Assembly: GCF_040548735.1 (NCBI RefSeq)
Contig: NZ_JBEPSD010000002.1
Coordinates: 620,001-684,000 of the forward strand
Reading direction: 5' to 3'
From: Rhodanobacter soli
GTDB lineage: Bacteria; Pseudomonadota; Gammaproteobacteria; Xanthomonadales; Rhodanobacteraceae
Length of the DNA: 64,000 bases
Each line of letters opens with the position of its first letter. Positions within the stretch are counted from its first letter, which is position 1. The notes under the pieces were generated by a model. The model saw nothing but the letters and a program-made list of their open reading frames with translations. It was not told the DNA's origin and searched no databases. This document shows, piece by piece, positions 51,822 through 61,655 of the stretch. The position numbers were made by a program, and so were the translations under genes.

Positions 51822-52577
51822 GTTTTCTTGCACCAGACAGGTGGCAGCCGAACACGACGTGGATGGTTGCTAACGAGGGCTAGTATCGTGCCAAACTAAG
51901 GTGCAGGCGCTATTGGACATTGAATATTGCCGTTCCAGATACCGATTTGCGATGAATACCGCAATTTGATTCAGGGTGCCAGAGCGGGACGGTGCGCGGC
52001 GAGACGCTCTGGCTTGCATAGAGTGTAACGACTCAGCGCTTTCTGCACAGGTCAGGCCGCGAACGCATCAGGTTCCGGCCGTGCTGCTTTGCTGCCCCAT
52101 GACCTGGCGTGGTGAGCTCCTGCTTCGTCCGCCCGCGCGATGCAGGGACCGCTGGTGAGCATCCGCCGTTGTCTAGGTGAAGAGGGAACACTCGTGCATG
52201 CGACCTCAAGTAGCCGTGGCGACTCTGATCAGCGACTGCTTCAAGTCGGCTTGAGCGCGGCGCGCGAGGCAGCCGGGTAGTGATGCTCTCCATTCGCTTC
52301 TTGGCAAGCATCGCCAATGACCTTCTGCCACCTGGGCGAATGGCCTTCCACGTCATGATGTGTGGTGCTACTCGAGCCACAGCGGCAAGGTGATGACTGG
52401 AAGGATCGGCCTTTGTTGCATGGCGATCCAATAGCGTCGATCTCTGCATCCGATGCTGCCGGCTCGTACCGATTCCACTTGCCGGCGGATCTTCTCAGGC
52501 CACGGCGTTTGGCCGTCTGATCCATATCGACGTCGCCATATATTCGATCATTCGTGATCTTTTCTTCACGCGATATG

Positions 52578-52592
52578 TGGCATCAAACATGC
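52578..52592 (+). promoter_or_regulatory. Candidate sigma-54 promoter of the wza-type gene
   Basis: TGGCATCAAACATGC has the sigma-54 GG-N10-GC spacing, with TGGCA at -24 and a TGC at -12, followed by TTTTTT. It would give a leader of about 180 nt before the export gene. The match is fair rather than perfect, and no activator site has been identified. Confidence 0.35.
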
Positions 52593-52784
52593 CTTTTTTG
52601 TGGCTGATTCCCGATCCGGTTATTGAACTCTTGGGTTCGGGAAGCCCGTGCGCAGAAAAATGAATTTACGCTTTACAAGGCCACTGGTTGCTTGGTCGAA
52701 AAGCCTGCATTTTCTGCGTTACATGTTATTTAATAAAAGTTCCAGGATGCCTAGTGGATTGTAATCTTCGAGGCCTAATTAACC

Positions 52785-53891
52785 ATGAAAAAAAATCGCG
52801 CCTTTATCATTCTGAGTTTCGCGTTGCTGGTTAACGGTTGTGTGTTGGCGCCGGGACAGCGCATGTCGGGCGAAGGGCTGGTTCGCGGTACACCGACGGA
52901 CAGCAGCCAGATCCAACTGGTGACGATCACTCCGCAACTGTTGACGGAGGACAATGCAGCAGTGTTGAGCGCCACGGTGCCGCAGGCGCTGTTGTCGTAC
53001 AAGCCGGAGCCTTACCGCGTCGGCCCCGGCGATACGCTTTACATCACGGTATGGGACCACCCGGAACTGACCTCGCCGGCCGGTTCGCAGCAGCAAACGG
53101 CAGCCAATGGCCGGCTGATCCGTTCGGATGGCACGATGTTTTATCCGTACGTGGGTTCCGTGAAAGTTGCAGGGATGACGATCGAAGAGGTGCGCCAGGA
53201 CATCAGCACGAAGATCGCCAAGTATGTGGAGAGGCCGCAGGTGGATGTCGGCGTCGTCGGCTATAACAGCCAGCACGTGCTGTTGCAGGGCGCTTTCAAG
53301 AATACCAATCCGCAGCCGATCACGACGGTCCCGCTGACCTTGGGGCAGGCGCTTGGCACGGCAGCGGTCAATGCCGATCAGGCCAACATGTCCGATCTGA
53401 TCTTGACCCGTGACGGACAGGATTACCATCTGGATCTGACTGCCTTGGGCAACGGCCACGGCATTGCGCAGAATATCTACCTGAAGCCGGGAGATCGACT
53501 GCTGCTTCCCTTCAACGACACCCAGGAGGTGTACGTGATGGGGGAGGTGCTGCATCCGCTGGCGGTCACCTTCAGGAGCGTTTCCGACATCTCGTTGACG
53601 CAGGCGTTGGGTCGCGCGGGCGGCCTCAACCCTGTCACGTCCGATGGCAAGGAGGTTTACGTCATTCGTGGAGCGAAGAATCTGGAAAACGCCCCGGCCA
53701 AGGTCTTCCAGCTTGACGCCCGTTCACCCGCGGCGTTCGCGCTCGGAGACCAGTTCAGGGTGAAGCCGGGTGACGTGGTGTTTGTCGGTGCGGCTGGCGT
53801 GACTCGCTGGAATCGCGTGTTGAGTCAGTTGCTGCCATCGGCCACTCTGCTCAGCAGTGCAGCCGCTGCAAACTACAGCGCGACCCACTGA
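52785..53891 (+). CDS. Wza/GumB-type polysaccharide export lipoprotein
   Basis: The 368-aa lipoprotein has a signal peptide with lipobox LVNGC (acylated Cys about 19). The polysaccharide export domain carries YRVGPGDTLYITVWDHPEL, then two SLBB-type beta-grasp repeats (VLLQGAFKN and VYVMGEVLHPLAV). Its length matches Wza, the outer-membrane octamer that exports capsule or exopolysaccharide. A hairpin follows, so it may be monocistronic. The usual Wzc/GumC partner is not in the window. Confidence 0.93.
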   Translation: MKKNRAFIILSFALLVNGCVLAPGQRMSGEGLVRGTPTDSSQIQLVTITPQLLTEDNAAVLSATVPQALLSYKPEPYRVGPGDTLYITVWDHPELTSPAGSQQQTAANGRLIRSDGTMFYPYVGSVKVAGMTIEEVRQDISTKIAKYVERPQVDVGVVGYNSQHVLLQGAFKNTNPQPITTVPLTLGQALGTAAVNADQANMSDLILTRDGQDYHLDLTALGNGHGIAQNIYLKPGDRLLLPFNDTQEVYVMGEVLHPLAVTFRSVSDISLTQALGRAGGLNPVTSDGKEVYVIRGAKNLENAPAKVFQLDARSPAAFALGDQFRVKPGDVVFVGAAGVTRWNRVLSQLLPSATLLSSAAAANYSATH

Positions 53892-53923
53892 GGCGATGTC
53901 AGTCACTCATCGATGAAGCGGAC

Positions 53924-53957
53924 CATCGACCGGCAGCGAATGCGCTGCCGGTCGATG
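53924..53957 (+). terminator. Terminator hairpin after the export gene
   Basis: A perfect 15-bp stem (53924-53938 with 53943-53957) with an AATG loop lies 32 bp after the stop. It has no T-run. Confidence 0.65.
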
Positions 53958-54535
53958 CCGTGTGAGCGGCTCGCAGCCGGATGGATGCGCAATGTCATCC
54001 GTCGGCAATGACGATCCGGCTCGCTGCCACTGGCAATGTGGACAGCGTGTCTCCTTGTCGTTTTCGGTGCGCGGCGCACGTCCGTGCGTGGGCCTGCGTT
54101 GTCTGGTTTTACTGTCGCCACGGAGCTAGGGCGCTTATTGGCCGCTTGAATGGCTATTCAGCGCAAGGACAGATTCTGTTCAGTCTCTGCAAATCCGTTG
54201 ATATAGCGCGAAAACATAATCTAAACGAATCATTGACAAAATCGTCATCTAAGACATGTGGGCCTGAATCCATGGTTTGCACTTCATAAGCATGGGTAGT
54301 CAAAGATGGTAGGTTCATAAGCCTGACATCAGCACCAGGCCGCGCAATGACTATCGAATTATCCACTGGCCCCGCAAGATAAGGCAGCTATTCGCCAGAT
54401 TCGTCGACTCATACCAATACCAAATAGACGTAGATCATCGGGATTCTTCACGGCTCCATGGTCTGCACCACTTACAAAATCGAACTCGGCTGGACCAGGG
54501 GGATCCGTTCGAGATTGGTCGGAGGTAAAGATGCC
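53958..54535. other. Intergenic region before the WecA-type gene
   Basis: This 578-bp stretch is relatively AT-rich from 54130 to 54450. A TTGACA is at 54233-54238, but no good -10 lies 16-18 bp downstream. No gene is supported. A GGAGG ribosome site (54521-54525) precedes the WecA-type start. Confidence 0.5.
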
Positions 54536-55738
54536 ATGCACGAACCACGGCTAGTCATTGATTGTCTGGTTGCTGCATGCACATCGGCGCTAGCCATTGT
54601 CGTGTTGCGCCGGTTCGCTGTCTCGCTGGGGTTGGTGGATCACCCCGATCAGCGCAAGCAGCATATTGGTGACGTACCGCTGGTGGGGGGACTCGCAATC
54701 TTCATGGGAGTGGCCGCAGGGGCAGCCACCCATGGTCAGTTCCAGGAATTCGAGATGGTCCTGCTCGTCACCGCCGCCGTGCTTGTCCTGCTCGGCGCGC
54801 TGGATGATCGCTTCGACCTCAGCGTGCGGGATCGTCTGCTGATCCAGACCATCGTCATTCTGACGGTGGTGGCCAGCACCGGCGTTTACATCCACACACT
54901 GGGAACCATCTTTGGCCATCAAGTGACCTTGGGCTGGATCGGCGTTCCGCTGACGGTGATTGCCGTCATCGGCCTGGTGAATGCGTTCAACATGATGGAC
55001 GGCATCGACGGCCTCGCCGGCAGCCTGGAGCTGGTCAGCATTGCCGCCATCATCCTGTTTGCCGATCCCACGCCCTTGCATGGCGTCATCGCGCTGCTGG
55101 CCGTGCTGGCCGCCGCGTCGTTGCCTTACCTCGTGGCCAATCAGGGGTTCATGGGCGGAAAAATCTTCCTGGGCGATGCCGGAAGCATGTTGATTGGCTA
55201 TCTGCTGGCATGGGCGCTTATCGGCATGAGCCAGATACCCCAGACGCAATTGTCGCCCGTCAATGTGCTGTGGTGCGTAGCGCTGCCGGTCTTCGACACT
55301 TTTGCGGTGATGTACCGGCGCATGCGCCAGGGCAGGTCGCCGTTCAAGCCGGACCGCGGGCACATCCACCATATCCTGCTCGGAGCAGGCCTTGGGCCTC
55401 GCGCGACCTTGGCCGTACTCATCGCAGTCGCTACCGGCCTCGCGCTCATCGGGGCATTCATCAGCAGCGCGGCACACTCGGCGGGTACGAACCTGACAAC
55501 ATTCTGCGTGGCCATGGGTGCGTACGTCGTGACGGTCACGCATGTATGGCTGCGTCAGGAAGCGCGCCAACATGGGGCGTCCGATCCGCAACGTGACGCC
55601 GATGCGAACGCCGTCTCATCGGACGCAGGCGGGGAATCCGATCCGCGCGAGCTGGCCGGACAGGGGCGTGAGTTTGTGGTCGAGGCCAGTGATGAAACCG
55701 AGGCATACGGTTCGGCGCGACGATCTTCCCGCCGTTGA
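54536..55738 (+). CDS. WecA-type undecaprenyl-phosphate sugar-1-phosphate transferase
   Basis: The 400-aa membrane enzyme starts a lipid-linked glycan by moving GlcNAc-1-P or a similar sugar phosphate onto undecaprenyl phosphate. Eleven or so helices are seen. Motifs are DDRFDL (nucleotide/Mg site), NAFNMMDGIDGLAG (catalytic Asp-rich loop) and RGHIHHILL (the WecA HIHH sugar-recognition motif). The C-terminal 45 residues are polar and variable. A GGAGG lies about 10 bp before the ATG. It probably starts the polysaccharide finished by the minus-strand operon. Confidence 0.9.
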   Translation: MHEPRLVIDCLVAACTSALAIVVLRRFAVSLGLVDHPDQRKQHIGDVPLVGGLAIFMGVAAGAATHGQFQEFEMVLLVTAAVLVLLGALDDRFDLSVRDRLLIQTIVILTVVASTGVYIHTLGTIFGHQVTLGWIGVPLTVIAVIGLVNAFNMMDGIDGLAGSLELVSIAAIILFADPTPLHGVIALLAVLAAASLPYLVANQGFMGGKIFLGDAGSMLIGYLLAWALIGMSQIPQTQLSPVNVLWCVALPVFDTFAVMYRRMRQGRSPFKPDRGHIHHILLGAGLGPRATLAVLIAVATGLALIGAFISSAAHSAGTNLTTFCVAMGAYVVTVTHVWLRQEARQHGASDPQRDADANAVSSDAGGESDPRELAGQGREFVVEASDETEAYGSARRSSRR

Positions 55739-55796
55739 CCCACGGCGGGGAAATCCACGGTAGGCACGTTACTCCCGAGAGGATGGCCTGCAGGTC

Positions 55797-57245
55797 TCAG
55801 GACTGGGTCTGCCTGACTCCCCGGAACTGGAACGTCGCGCCATTGGCGACCTTTGTTATGCCGTTCTCGACGTCGTTGGTGTATTCGAAGGAGTGTTCGA
55901 GCACCAGATGGCCCTTGCTGATGCGCATCTCGTTGCTCGTGCTCAGGAACGACATGGCGGAAGCACGGAACGTTGAGCCTGCGCCGTGCTTCACCACGTT
56001 TCCGGAAATGATCACTCGATCGATGTCTCTCGCGTTGTCCGGGGCTTTGTCCTCGGCAAAGTTGATGCAGGTTCCGCGAATGTCGGTGAACACGTTGCCC
56101 GCGCATACCAGGCCGTTCGCGCCAAGCACGCCGATCACGCCCATCTGCGGACGTATGCCGATGAACGTGTTGCCGGTGATCACCGTGTTGATGGCATTCC
56201 GGCTGGTTCGGGAAGCGATGGCACCGAGGCGTATCGTATCGCCGCCCGGGCCGGACCCCGGCGGCGAGCGCTGGAAGGTGCAGCCGCTGATCTGCGTGCC
56301 GCTCAAGCCCTTGACGGCCACGTCGACGCGCACCGAGTTGAGGAAGTGGCAGTTGAGCACGCTGAGATTGTCCGGCCTGCTGGCGACGGTCTTGGCCTTG
56401 GTCGAGGAGTCGATGCCCCAGTAGCAGTTCGTGAACTGGCAGTCCGACACGACCCAGTCATGGATGTTGTCGCCGGTTTGGTGCCCGTTGAAGAACGAGA
56501 TGCCCGCCGTGTTCACGGAGTCGATGTCGACGAAGCGGCAATGGGCGATGGTCACGTCACGGTACACGCTCCAGTTGTGGTCGGGTTCGAAATCGATGCC
56601 GCCCACCGAGCGGGATAGTTTCGCGTTGCCGATATTCCGGAAGACGCAGTTCTCCACCGTCAGCTGGTCGCAATCGATGATGGACAATCCGTTGCGGTTG
56701 TCCTTGACCGCGCCGTCGAACACGCAGTCGCGCACGGTGATGCGCTGGTTGTGGCGTTCGGTGCTCGCGAGCGTCCCCGAGCCGACGTACATGCCGTCCC
56801 CGCGAAAGCCGTAAAACGTCATCCGCTCGACGGTCAGGTTCGAAGTGGCGTTGACGGCGAGCAGGTAGAAGTACTGTTCGTAGCCGAATTCGGCCACCCG
56901 TCCATCGAGTTTCAGATCGTGCAGATGGATGTCGCGCATGTTGTCCGCGACACGGCGGCTGCCACCGTCGCGTATGTGGGTAACGAGCATGAATTCGCTG
57001 GCCAGCGTCTTGTCGTATGCCCTCAGTTCGCTGGCCTCTCCCTCGCCATACAGCTCGAGACCGGACTTGAGGTTCAGCTGTTTCACAGGATAGACCCCGG
57101 CGGGCACAAACACCTTGCCGGCGGCGGCAATCGCGGCCTGGATGCTGCCCGTGCAGTCGTACGTGCTGTGGCCGGCACGGATGGCGGCATGTTCCGACGC
57201 GGGAATGAAATCCAGTACATTCGCCTTTTGCAACGAGGATGGCAT
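55797..57245 (-). CDS. Right-handed parallel beta-helix protein
   Basis: The 482-aa protein has an N-terminal pectate-lyase-3-like part (TYDCTGSIQAAIAAAGKVFVPAGVYPVKQLNLKSGLELYGEG within normal variation). Many PbH1-type turns follow (NLTVERMTFYGF, RITVRDCVFDGA, QLTVENCVFRNI, DVTIAHCRFVDI). It lacks a signal peptide, yet beta-helix polysaccharide lyases, epimerases and hydrolases are usually exported, so its site of action is unclear. It ends the glycosyltransferase operon, suggesting action on the same glycan. Confidence 0.8.
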   Translation of the reverse strand: MPSSLQKANVLDFIPASEHAAIRAGHSTYDCTGSIQAAIAAAGKVFVPAGVYPVKQLNLKSGLELYGEGEASELRAYDKTLASEFMLVTHIRDGGSRRVADNMRDIHLHDLKLDGRVAEFGYEQYFYLLAVNATSNLTVERMTFYGFRGDGMYVGSGTLASTERHNQRITVRDCVFDGAVKDNRNGLSIIDCDQLTVENCVFRNIGNAKLSRSVGGIDFEPDHNWSVYRDVTIAHCRFVDIDSVNTAGISFFNGHQTGDNIHDWVVSDCQFTNCYWGIDSSTKAKTVASRPDNLSVLNCHFLNSVRVDVAVKGLSGTQISGCTFQRSPPGSGPGGDTIRLGAIASRTSRNAINTVITGNTFIGIRPQMGVIGVLGANGLVCAGNVFTDIRGTCINFAEDKAPDNARDIDRVIISGNVVKHGAGSTFRASAMSFLSTSNEMRISKGHLVLEHSFEYTNDVENGITKVANGATFQFRGVRQTQS

Positions 57246-57395
57246 GGTGCAGCCTCCGGTTGTGTAGGACTTCTGTCATGGGAGTGATGGCTCCGGCGGG
57301 GCCATCGGTCGAGTCTACTGCACGAGAAGTCCGGGCTCTGAACCGCACATGACTTGTGTCACTGCAAGGTCCGCCGTGCTTCGGCATATGGACGT

Positions 57396-58553
57396 CTAAA
57401 CGGATGATTCGGCGGATGCAGCCCGAAGGTCGCGCAGCTCCGCATAAACCGCCATGGTGCGCTGGATGACGATGCGTTCATCGAACTGCATGCGTGCCTT
57501 GCGGCGCGCCGCTTCGCCCAGTTGACGCGCGAATGCCGGGTGGTCCTGCAGCCGCGCGATCGCCAGCGCCAGCGCGTCGCTGTTCCCCATCGGGACCAGC
57601 AGCCCATCGACGCCGTCGGACACCACCTCGCGACAGCCCGGCACGTCCGTGGTGATCAACGGAAGCCCGCAAGCGGCTGCCTCGACCAGCGTCCGCGGCA
57701 ATCCTTCGCGGTAGCTCGGCAGCACCACGATATCGACCGATCCAAGCAGGCCGGCCATATCGTCGACGTGGCCGAGCCAGGTCAGCAGGCCCTCGTCGAC
57801 CCATTCCCGTATCGTCGGTTCCGGCACCGCGGCGGGGTTGCCCGGATCCGGCGTGCCGGCGAGCAGGGCCTGGAGCATGCGGCCCTGGCTGCGCAGCTGC
57901 CGGATGGCAGCGACGTATTCACCGACGCCCTTGTCCCAGAGCAGGCGGCTGGCCAGCAGGATGCGCGGGCATCCATCGTCGGGTGCCTGCCGGGATATTC
58001 CGGCGAATTGCGCGCAATCCACGCCCGAGCCGCGAATCAGGCGGATATGCGCCGGGTCGACCAGTCCGGCCCGCCGGAACAGTTCGACGTCGTCCGCATT
58101 CTGCAGGATCAGCCGTGCGTCACGGCCGCCGAGCGCCAGCCTCAGCAAGCCGCGTACCACCGGCCGCAACAGCCGCGCCTTCACGTGCGAACTGGTGAAT
58201 ACGTAGCCCATGCCCGCCACGGCGTTCACCCTGGCGGGAATGCCGGCCAGCCGCGCCGCCAGCGAGCCGTACACGGCGCACTTGATGGTGAAGCCATGCA
58301 CCAGCGCGGGCCGCTCGCGCCGCAGCAGGCGCGTCAGGTGCCACAGCAACGCCAGCTCGCGCAGCGGGTTCAGGCTGCGCCGCTGCATCGGCAACGATTC
58401 CCAGCGCAGGCCCAGGCCACGCAGCCTGTTGCCATACGGTCCGGGTGGGGAAATCAGCAGCACGTCGTAGCCGGCCCGCTGCAGCGACGTCGCCAGCGCG
58501 CGCCGGAAGTTGTAGAGGTACCAGTCGGTGTTGGCGAACAGGACGGCTTTCAT
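57396..58553 (-). CDS. Family 4 glycosyltransferase
   Basis: The 385-aa GT-B enzyme resembles family 4 sugar transferases. The N-terminal domain carries LLISPPGPYGNRLRGLGLRWESLPMQRRSLNP. The C-terminal donor domain has RILLASRLLWDKGVGEYVAA and the EX7E-type EGLPRTLVEAAACGLP. It resembles the galactosyl/N-acetylgalactosaminyl transferases of O-antigen clusters; the sugar is not known. It follows the AsnB-type gene by 49 bp. Confidence 0.9.
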   Translation of the reverse strand: MKAVLFANTDWYLYNFRRALATSLQRAGYDVLLISPPGPYGNRLRGLGLRWESLPMQRRSLNPLRELALLWHLTRLLRRERPALVHGFTIKCAVYGSLAARLAGIPARVNAVAGMGYVFTSSHVKARLLRPVVRGLLRLALGGRDARLILQNADDVELFRRAGLVDPAHIRLIRGSGVDCAQFAGISRQAPDDGCPRILLASRLLWDKGVGEYVAAIRQLRSQGRMLQALLAGTPDPGNPAAVPEPTIREWVDEGLLTWLGHVDDMAGLLGSVDIVVLPSYREGLPRTLVEAAACGLPLITTDVPGCREVVSDGVDGLLVPMGNSDALALAIARLQDHPAFARQLGEAARRKARMQFDERIVIQRTMAVYAELRDLRAASAESSV

Positions 58554-58602
58554 GAGCGCACCCCGTGCGCAGCCATGGGTGCATGACCGCGGGCGCCGGC
58601 CG

Positions 58603-60570
58603 TCATGCCGATGCCCTCCGGTTTTCCTCCAGCCAGGCCTGGAACATCAGCACCGTCCACAGTTGATGTTGCCAGTTGCGCCGGCCGCTCAGATGCTCCT
58701 TCCACTTCTGCCGGATCGCGGCTGGCTGGAAATAACCCTCCTGGTGCAGGCGGCCCTCATCGAGCAGGGCTTCTGCCCAGTCGCGCAAGGGGCCGCGCAG
58801 CCAGCTGTCCAGCGGGATGCCGAAGCCCATCTTGGGCCGCTCGACCAGCTCTCTTGGCACATGCCGATACAGCACCTGGCGCAGCAGCCATTTTCCTTGC
58901 CCGTCACGGATCTTCTGCTGCAGTGGCACGCGCCAGGCCAACTCCACCACGCGATGGTCGAGCATCGGCACGCGGGTCTCCAGGCTGTTGGCCATCGCGG
59001 CGCGATCGACCTTCACCAGGATGTCGTCGGGCAGGTAGGTCTGCGCGTCCATCGCCATCATCCATGGCGCCAGGCTGCCGGCGTGCGGCCACGCGCCGGG
59101 GTCGGTCAGCAGGGTCGGCGGTTCCTGCGCGCCGAGCACGATGCTGGCCGGGTCCTGCCACTGGCTGGCAAGGTTGAGGAAGAATGCCTGGCCACTCGAC
59201 AGCGTGAGCACGTCCGCCAGCTTCTGTGCCTTGTCGCCCGGCGTGGCCAGGCGCCAGCGCTTCGGCAACAACGGCTTGAGGCGCTCGAACCACTGGTCCC
59301 ACGCCGCCGGCGCCACGGCGCGCAGCGCGCCCGCCGCGGCACGGCGTGCCAGCGGCGGCAGGCGTTGCGCCTTCTCCCAGGTGGTACGCGCCACCAGGTA
59401 GCGGTTGTAGCCGCCGAACAGTTCATCGCCGCCATCGCCACTCAGCGCCACCGTCACCGCGCGCCGGGTCAGCTGGCTGATCAGGAAAGTGGGGATCTGC
59501 GAGCTGTCGCCAAACGGCTCGCAGAAAATGGCAGGCAGCCGCGGGATGACGGCCAACGCGTCCGCGGGGTGCACATACAGCTCGGTGTGCTCCGTGCCGA
59601 GATGCCTCGCCACCGCCTTGGCGTGCGCGGCCTCGTCGTAGCCGTTTTCGCTGAAGCCGATGGTGAACGTCTTGATCGGCCGATCACTGCGCGCCTGCAT
59701 CAGCGCCACGATCGTGCTGCTGTCGATGCCGCCGCTGAGGAACGCGCCCAGCGGCACGTCGGAAAGCATCTGTGCGCCGACGCTGGCGCCCAGTTGCGCT
59801 TCGAGAGCATCGGTGGCTGCGCTGTCGGTAGCGATGAGCGGTGCGTCCAGGCCCGCGATTACCGCCTCGTTGTAGCGCCAGTACGGTACCGGCTGCGCCT
59901 CCCGTGGCGCATCCAGCGGCATGCGCAGCAGATGCCCGGGACGCAGCTTGAACACGCCGCGGTAAATGGCATGGGGCGCGGGAATGCAGTCGTGACGCAG
60001 CAGCAACGCCAGTGCGCCGCGATCGATATCCGCCTGGAAAGCGGCATGCGCCTTCAACGCCTTCAGCTCCGAGCCGAACAGCAAGGTGTCGCCTTGCCAG
60101 CCGTAGTACAGCGGCTTCTCGCCCATCCGGTCGCGCGCCAGTATGAGCGCCCGCTGCTGGCGATCCCACAGGGCGAACGCGAACATGCCGGCACTGGCCT
60201 GCAGGGTTCGCTCGACGCCCCAGGCAACGAAGCAGGCCAGCAGGGTTTCGGTGTCGGAATGCCCGCGCCATGCCGGTGCGGCGTGTTCCGTGCGAAGGCG
60301 CTCGCGCAACTCGAGGTGGTTGTAGATCTCGCCGTTGAACACGATGACATGGCGCCCATCGGTCGAGTGCATGGGCTGGTGACCGGCGGGAGAGAGGTCG
60401 AGGATCGACAGGCGCCGCTGCGCCAGCGCGATGCCGGCGGCCTCGTCGCACCACACGCCGCTGTCGTCGGGACCGCGATGGCTCAGCCGGGCCGACATCG
60501 CCTGCGCCTGCGCCAGCAGCGTGTCCCGTGCGCCACCATGCGGTTGCCAGAAGCCGGTCACGCCACACAT
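58603..60570 (-). CDS. asnB: Asparagine synthase (glutamine-hydrolysing) family protein
   Basis: The 655-aa protein has an N-terminal class II glutamine amidotransferase domain with nucleophile Cys2 (MCGVTGF), R-L-S-I-L-D and NGEIYNH. A C-terminal synthetase domain has the pyrophosphate loop SGGIDSST. AsnB-like enzymes in polysaccharide clusters often amidate sugar uronates, so the substrate here may be a uronic acid rather than aspartate. The ATG at 60570 is fixed by Cys2. It overlaps the upstream glycosyltransferase stop by one base (TGATG). Confidence 0.9.
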   Translation of the reverse strand: MCGVTGFWQPHGGARDTLLAQAQAMSARLSHRGPDDSGVWCDEAAGIALAQRRLSILDLSPAGHQPMHSTDGRHVIVFNGEIYNHLELRERLRTEHAAPAWRGHSDTETLLACFVAWGVERTLQASAGMFAFALWDRQQRALILARDRMGEKPLYYGWQGDTLLFGSELKALKAHAAFQADIDRGALALLLRHDCIPAPHAIYRGVFKLRPGHLLRMPLDAPREAQPVPYWRYNEAVIAGLDAPLIATDSAATDALEAQLGASVGAQMLSDVPLGAFLSGGIDSSTIVALMQARSDRPIKTFTIGFSENGYDEAAHAKAVARHLGTEHTELYVHPADALAVIPRLPAIFCEPFGDSSQIPTFLISQLTRRAVTVALSGDGGDELFGGYNRYLVARTTWEKAQRLPPLARRAAAGALRAVAPAAWDQWFERLKPLLPKRWRLATPGDKAQKLADVLTLSSGQAFFLNLASQWQDPASIVLGAQEPPTLLTDPGAWPHAGSLAPWMMAMDAQTYLPDDILVKVDRAAMANSLETRVPMLDHRVVELAWRVPLQQKIRDGQGKWLLRQVLYRHVPRELVERPKMGFGIPLDSWLRGPLRDWAEALLDEGRLHQEGYFQPAAIRQKWKEHLSGRRNWQHQLWTVLMFQAWLEENRRASA

Positions 60571-61655
60571 CACGCATGCCCCGCACGGCGCAGTATGTCC
60601 GCGAGCCGCGGCACCTGCGCCACCAGGCTGTACTCGGCCTCGACCCGCGCGCGCCCCGCGTGGCCCATGCGCGCGCGCAGGGACGGGCTCGCGATCAGGC
60701 GCTCCAGGGCGTCCCGCCATGCGGCATCATCCGCCGCCAGAAAACCGTTCTCGCCATGGCGCACGATGTCGACATTGGCGCCGACCGGAGAGGCCACCAC
60801 GGGCAGGCCGCATGCCATGTACTGGATGATCTTGTAGCCGCACTTGCCGCGCTCCCACGGACTGTCGAGCAGCGGCATGATGCCGATGTCCATCCGCGCG
60901 ATCATGGCCGCCTCGCTGGCTTCGGACCATGGCACCACTTCCGGCGTGATGCCGTCGAACTGGCCCGCGGTCTCCGTTCGCGCGCCGACCAGCAGCAGGC
61001 GCGCGTGGTGCGCGGCGCAGACCTGCTCCAGCACCTGGCGGATATCCAGCATGTAATGTTCGGTGGCGGGCGAGCCGACCCAGCCGATGACCGGCGGCTG
61101 CGCATCGGCCGGGCTCGCCGCCGCATAGCGCTGCTCGTCCACCACCGTTGGAATGATTTCGATCCGCGTTGCGCCTGCCTGCCTGGCCCGTGCCGCCAGG
61201 TACCGGTTGCCGGCGATCACGCAGGCGGCGCCATGCATGATCCGGTCGATCTTGCGGCCCAGCATGCGGCGTACCAGCGGATTGGCGGACTGGTCGTACT
61301 TGTGGAACAACGCGTCGTCGTAATCGACCACGTACGACTTGAGTGACCGTGCCAGCGCCGCCTCGATCCAGTACGGCAGGTAGGGAAACAATTCGCCCTC
61401 GATCCAGGCGAGGTCGTGTTCGCGACGGCGCAGGAGCTGCATGAGCCGCCGGCTGAAATAGCCCCATGCACGGTATCTGGCGGCCTCGGGGTGGCCGCCA
61501 TAGAGCGCTTCGAGATAGGCGTCGGGGAACAGCGCATGCACCTGCACGTCGATGCCGTGATCCCGCAGCGGAGCGAGGTACTGCAGGCTGCGCAATCGCG
61601 AGCTGGGCCCGCGTCGCGAGTACTTCGAGAACAGCAGGACCTTGAGGCGCTTCAT
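60570..61655 (-). CDS. Glycosyltransferase
   Basis: The 361-aa protein is a GT-B glycosyltransferase. The N-terminal VLLFSKYSRRGPSSRLRSLQYL is followed by the donor domain GWVGSPATEHYM, LLVGARTETAGQF and the motif ERGKCGYKIIQYMACGLPVVASPVGAN. It fits a family 4-like fold with the GxKxxQYMACGLPV site. The sugar is unknown. It has an ATGA overlap with the Wzy-like gene. Confidence 0.85.
   Translation of the reverse strand: MKRLKVLLFSKYSRRGPSSRLRSLQYLAPLRDHGIDVQVHALFPDAYLEALYGGHPEAARYRAWGYFSRRLMQLLRRREHDLAWIEGELFPYLPYWIEAALARSLKSYVVDYDDALFHKYDQSANPLVRRMLGRKIDRIMHGAACVIAGNRYLAARARQAGATRIEIIPTVVDEQRYAAASPADAQPPVIGWVGSPATEHYMLDIRQVLEQVCAAHHARLLLVGARTETAGQFDGITPEVVPWSEASEAAMIARMDIGIMPLLDSPWERGKCGYKIIQYMACGLPVVASPVGANVDIVRHGENGFLAADDAAWRDALERLIASPSLRARMGHAGRARVEAEYSLVAQVPRLADILRRAGHA

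Larger units (their letters stand above)
51044..52784. other. Long control region before the wza-type gene
   Basis: This 1.74-kb gap between the dehydrogenase (minus) and the export gene (plus) holds an 18-bp palindrome (51350-51367), a possible 40-aa peptide gene (51699-51821), and a sigma-54-like promoter (52578-52592). From about 52540 the DNA becomes AT-rich with a likely long leader. I found no other supported gene. Confidence 0.6.

Noticed and set aside
54233..54261. Sigma-70 promoter for the WecA-type gene at TTGACA
   Set aside because: No acceptable -10 hexamer at 16-18 bp spacing.
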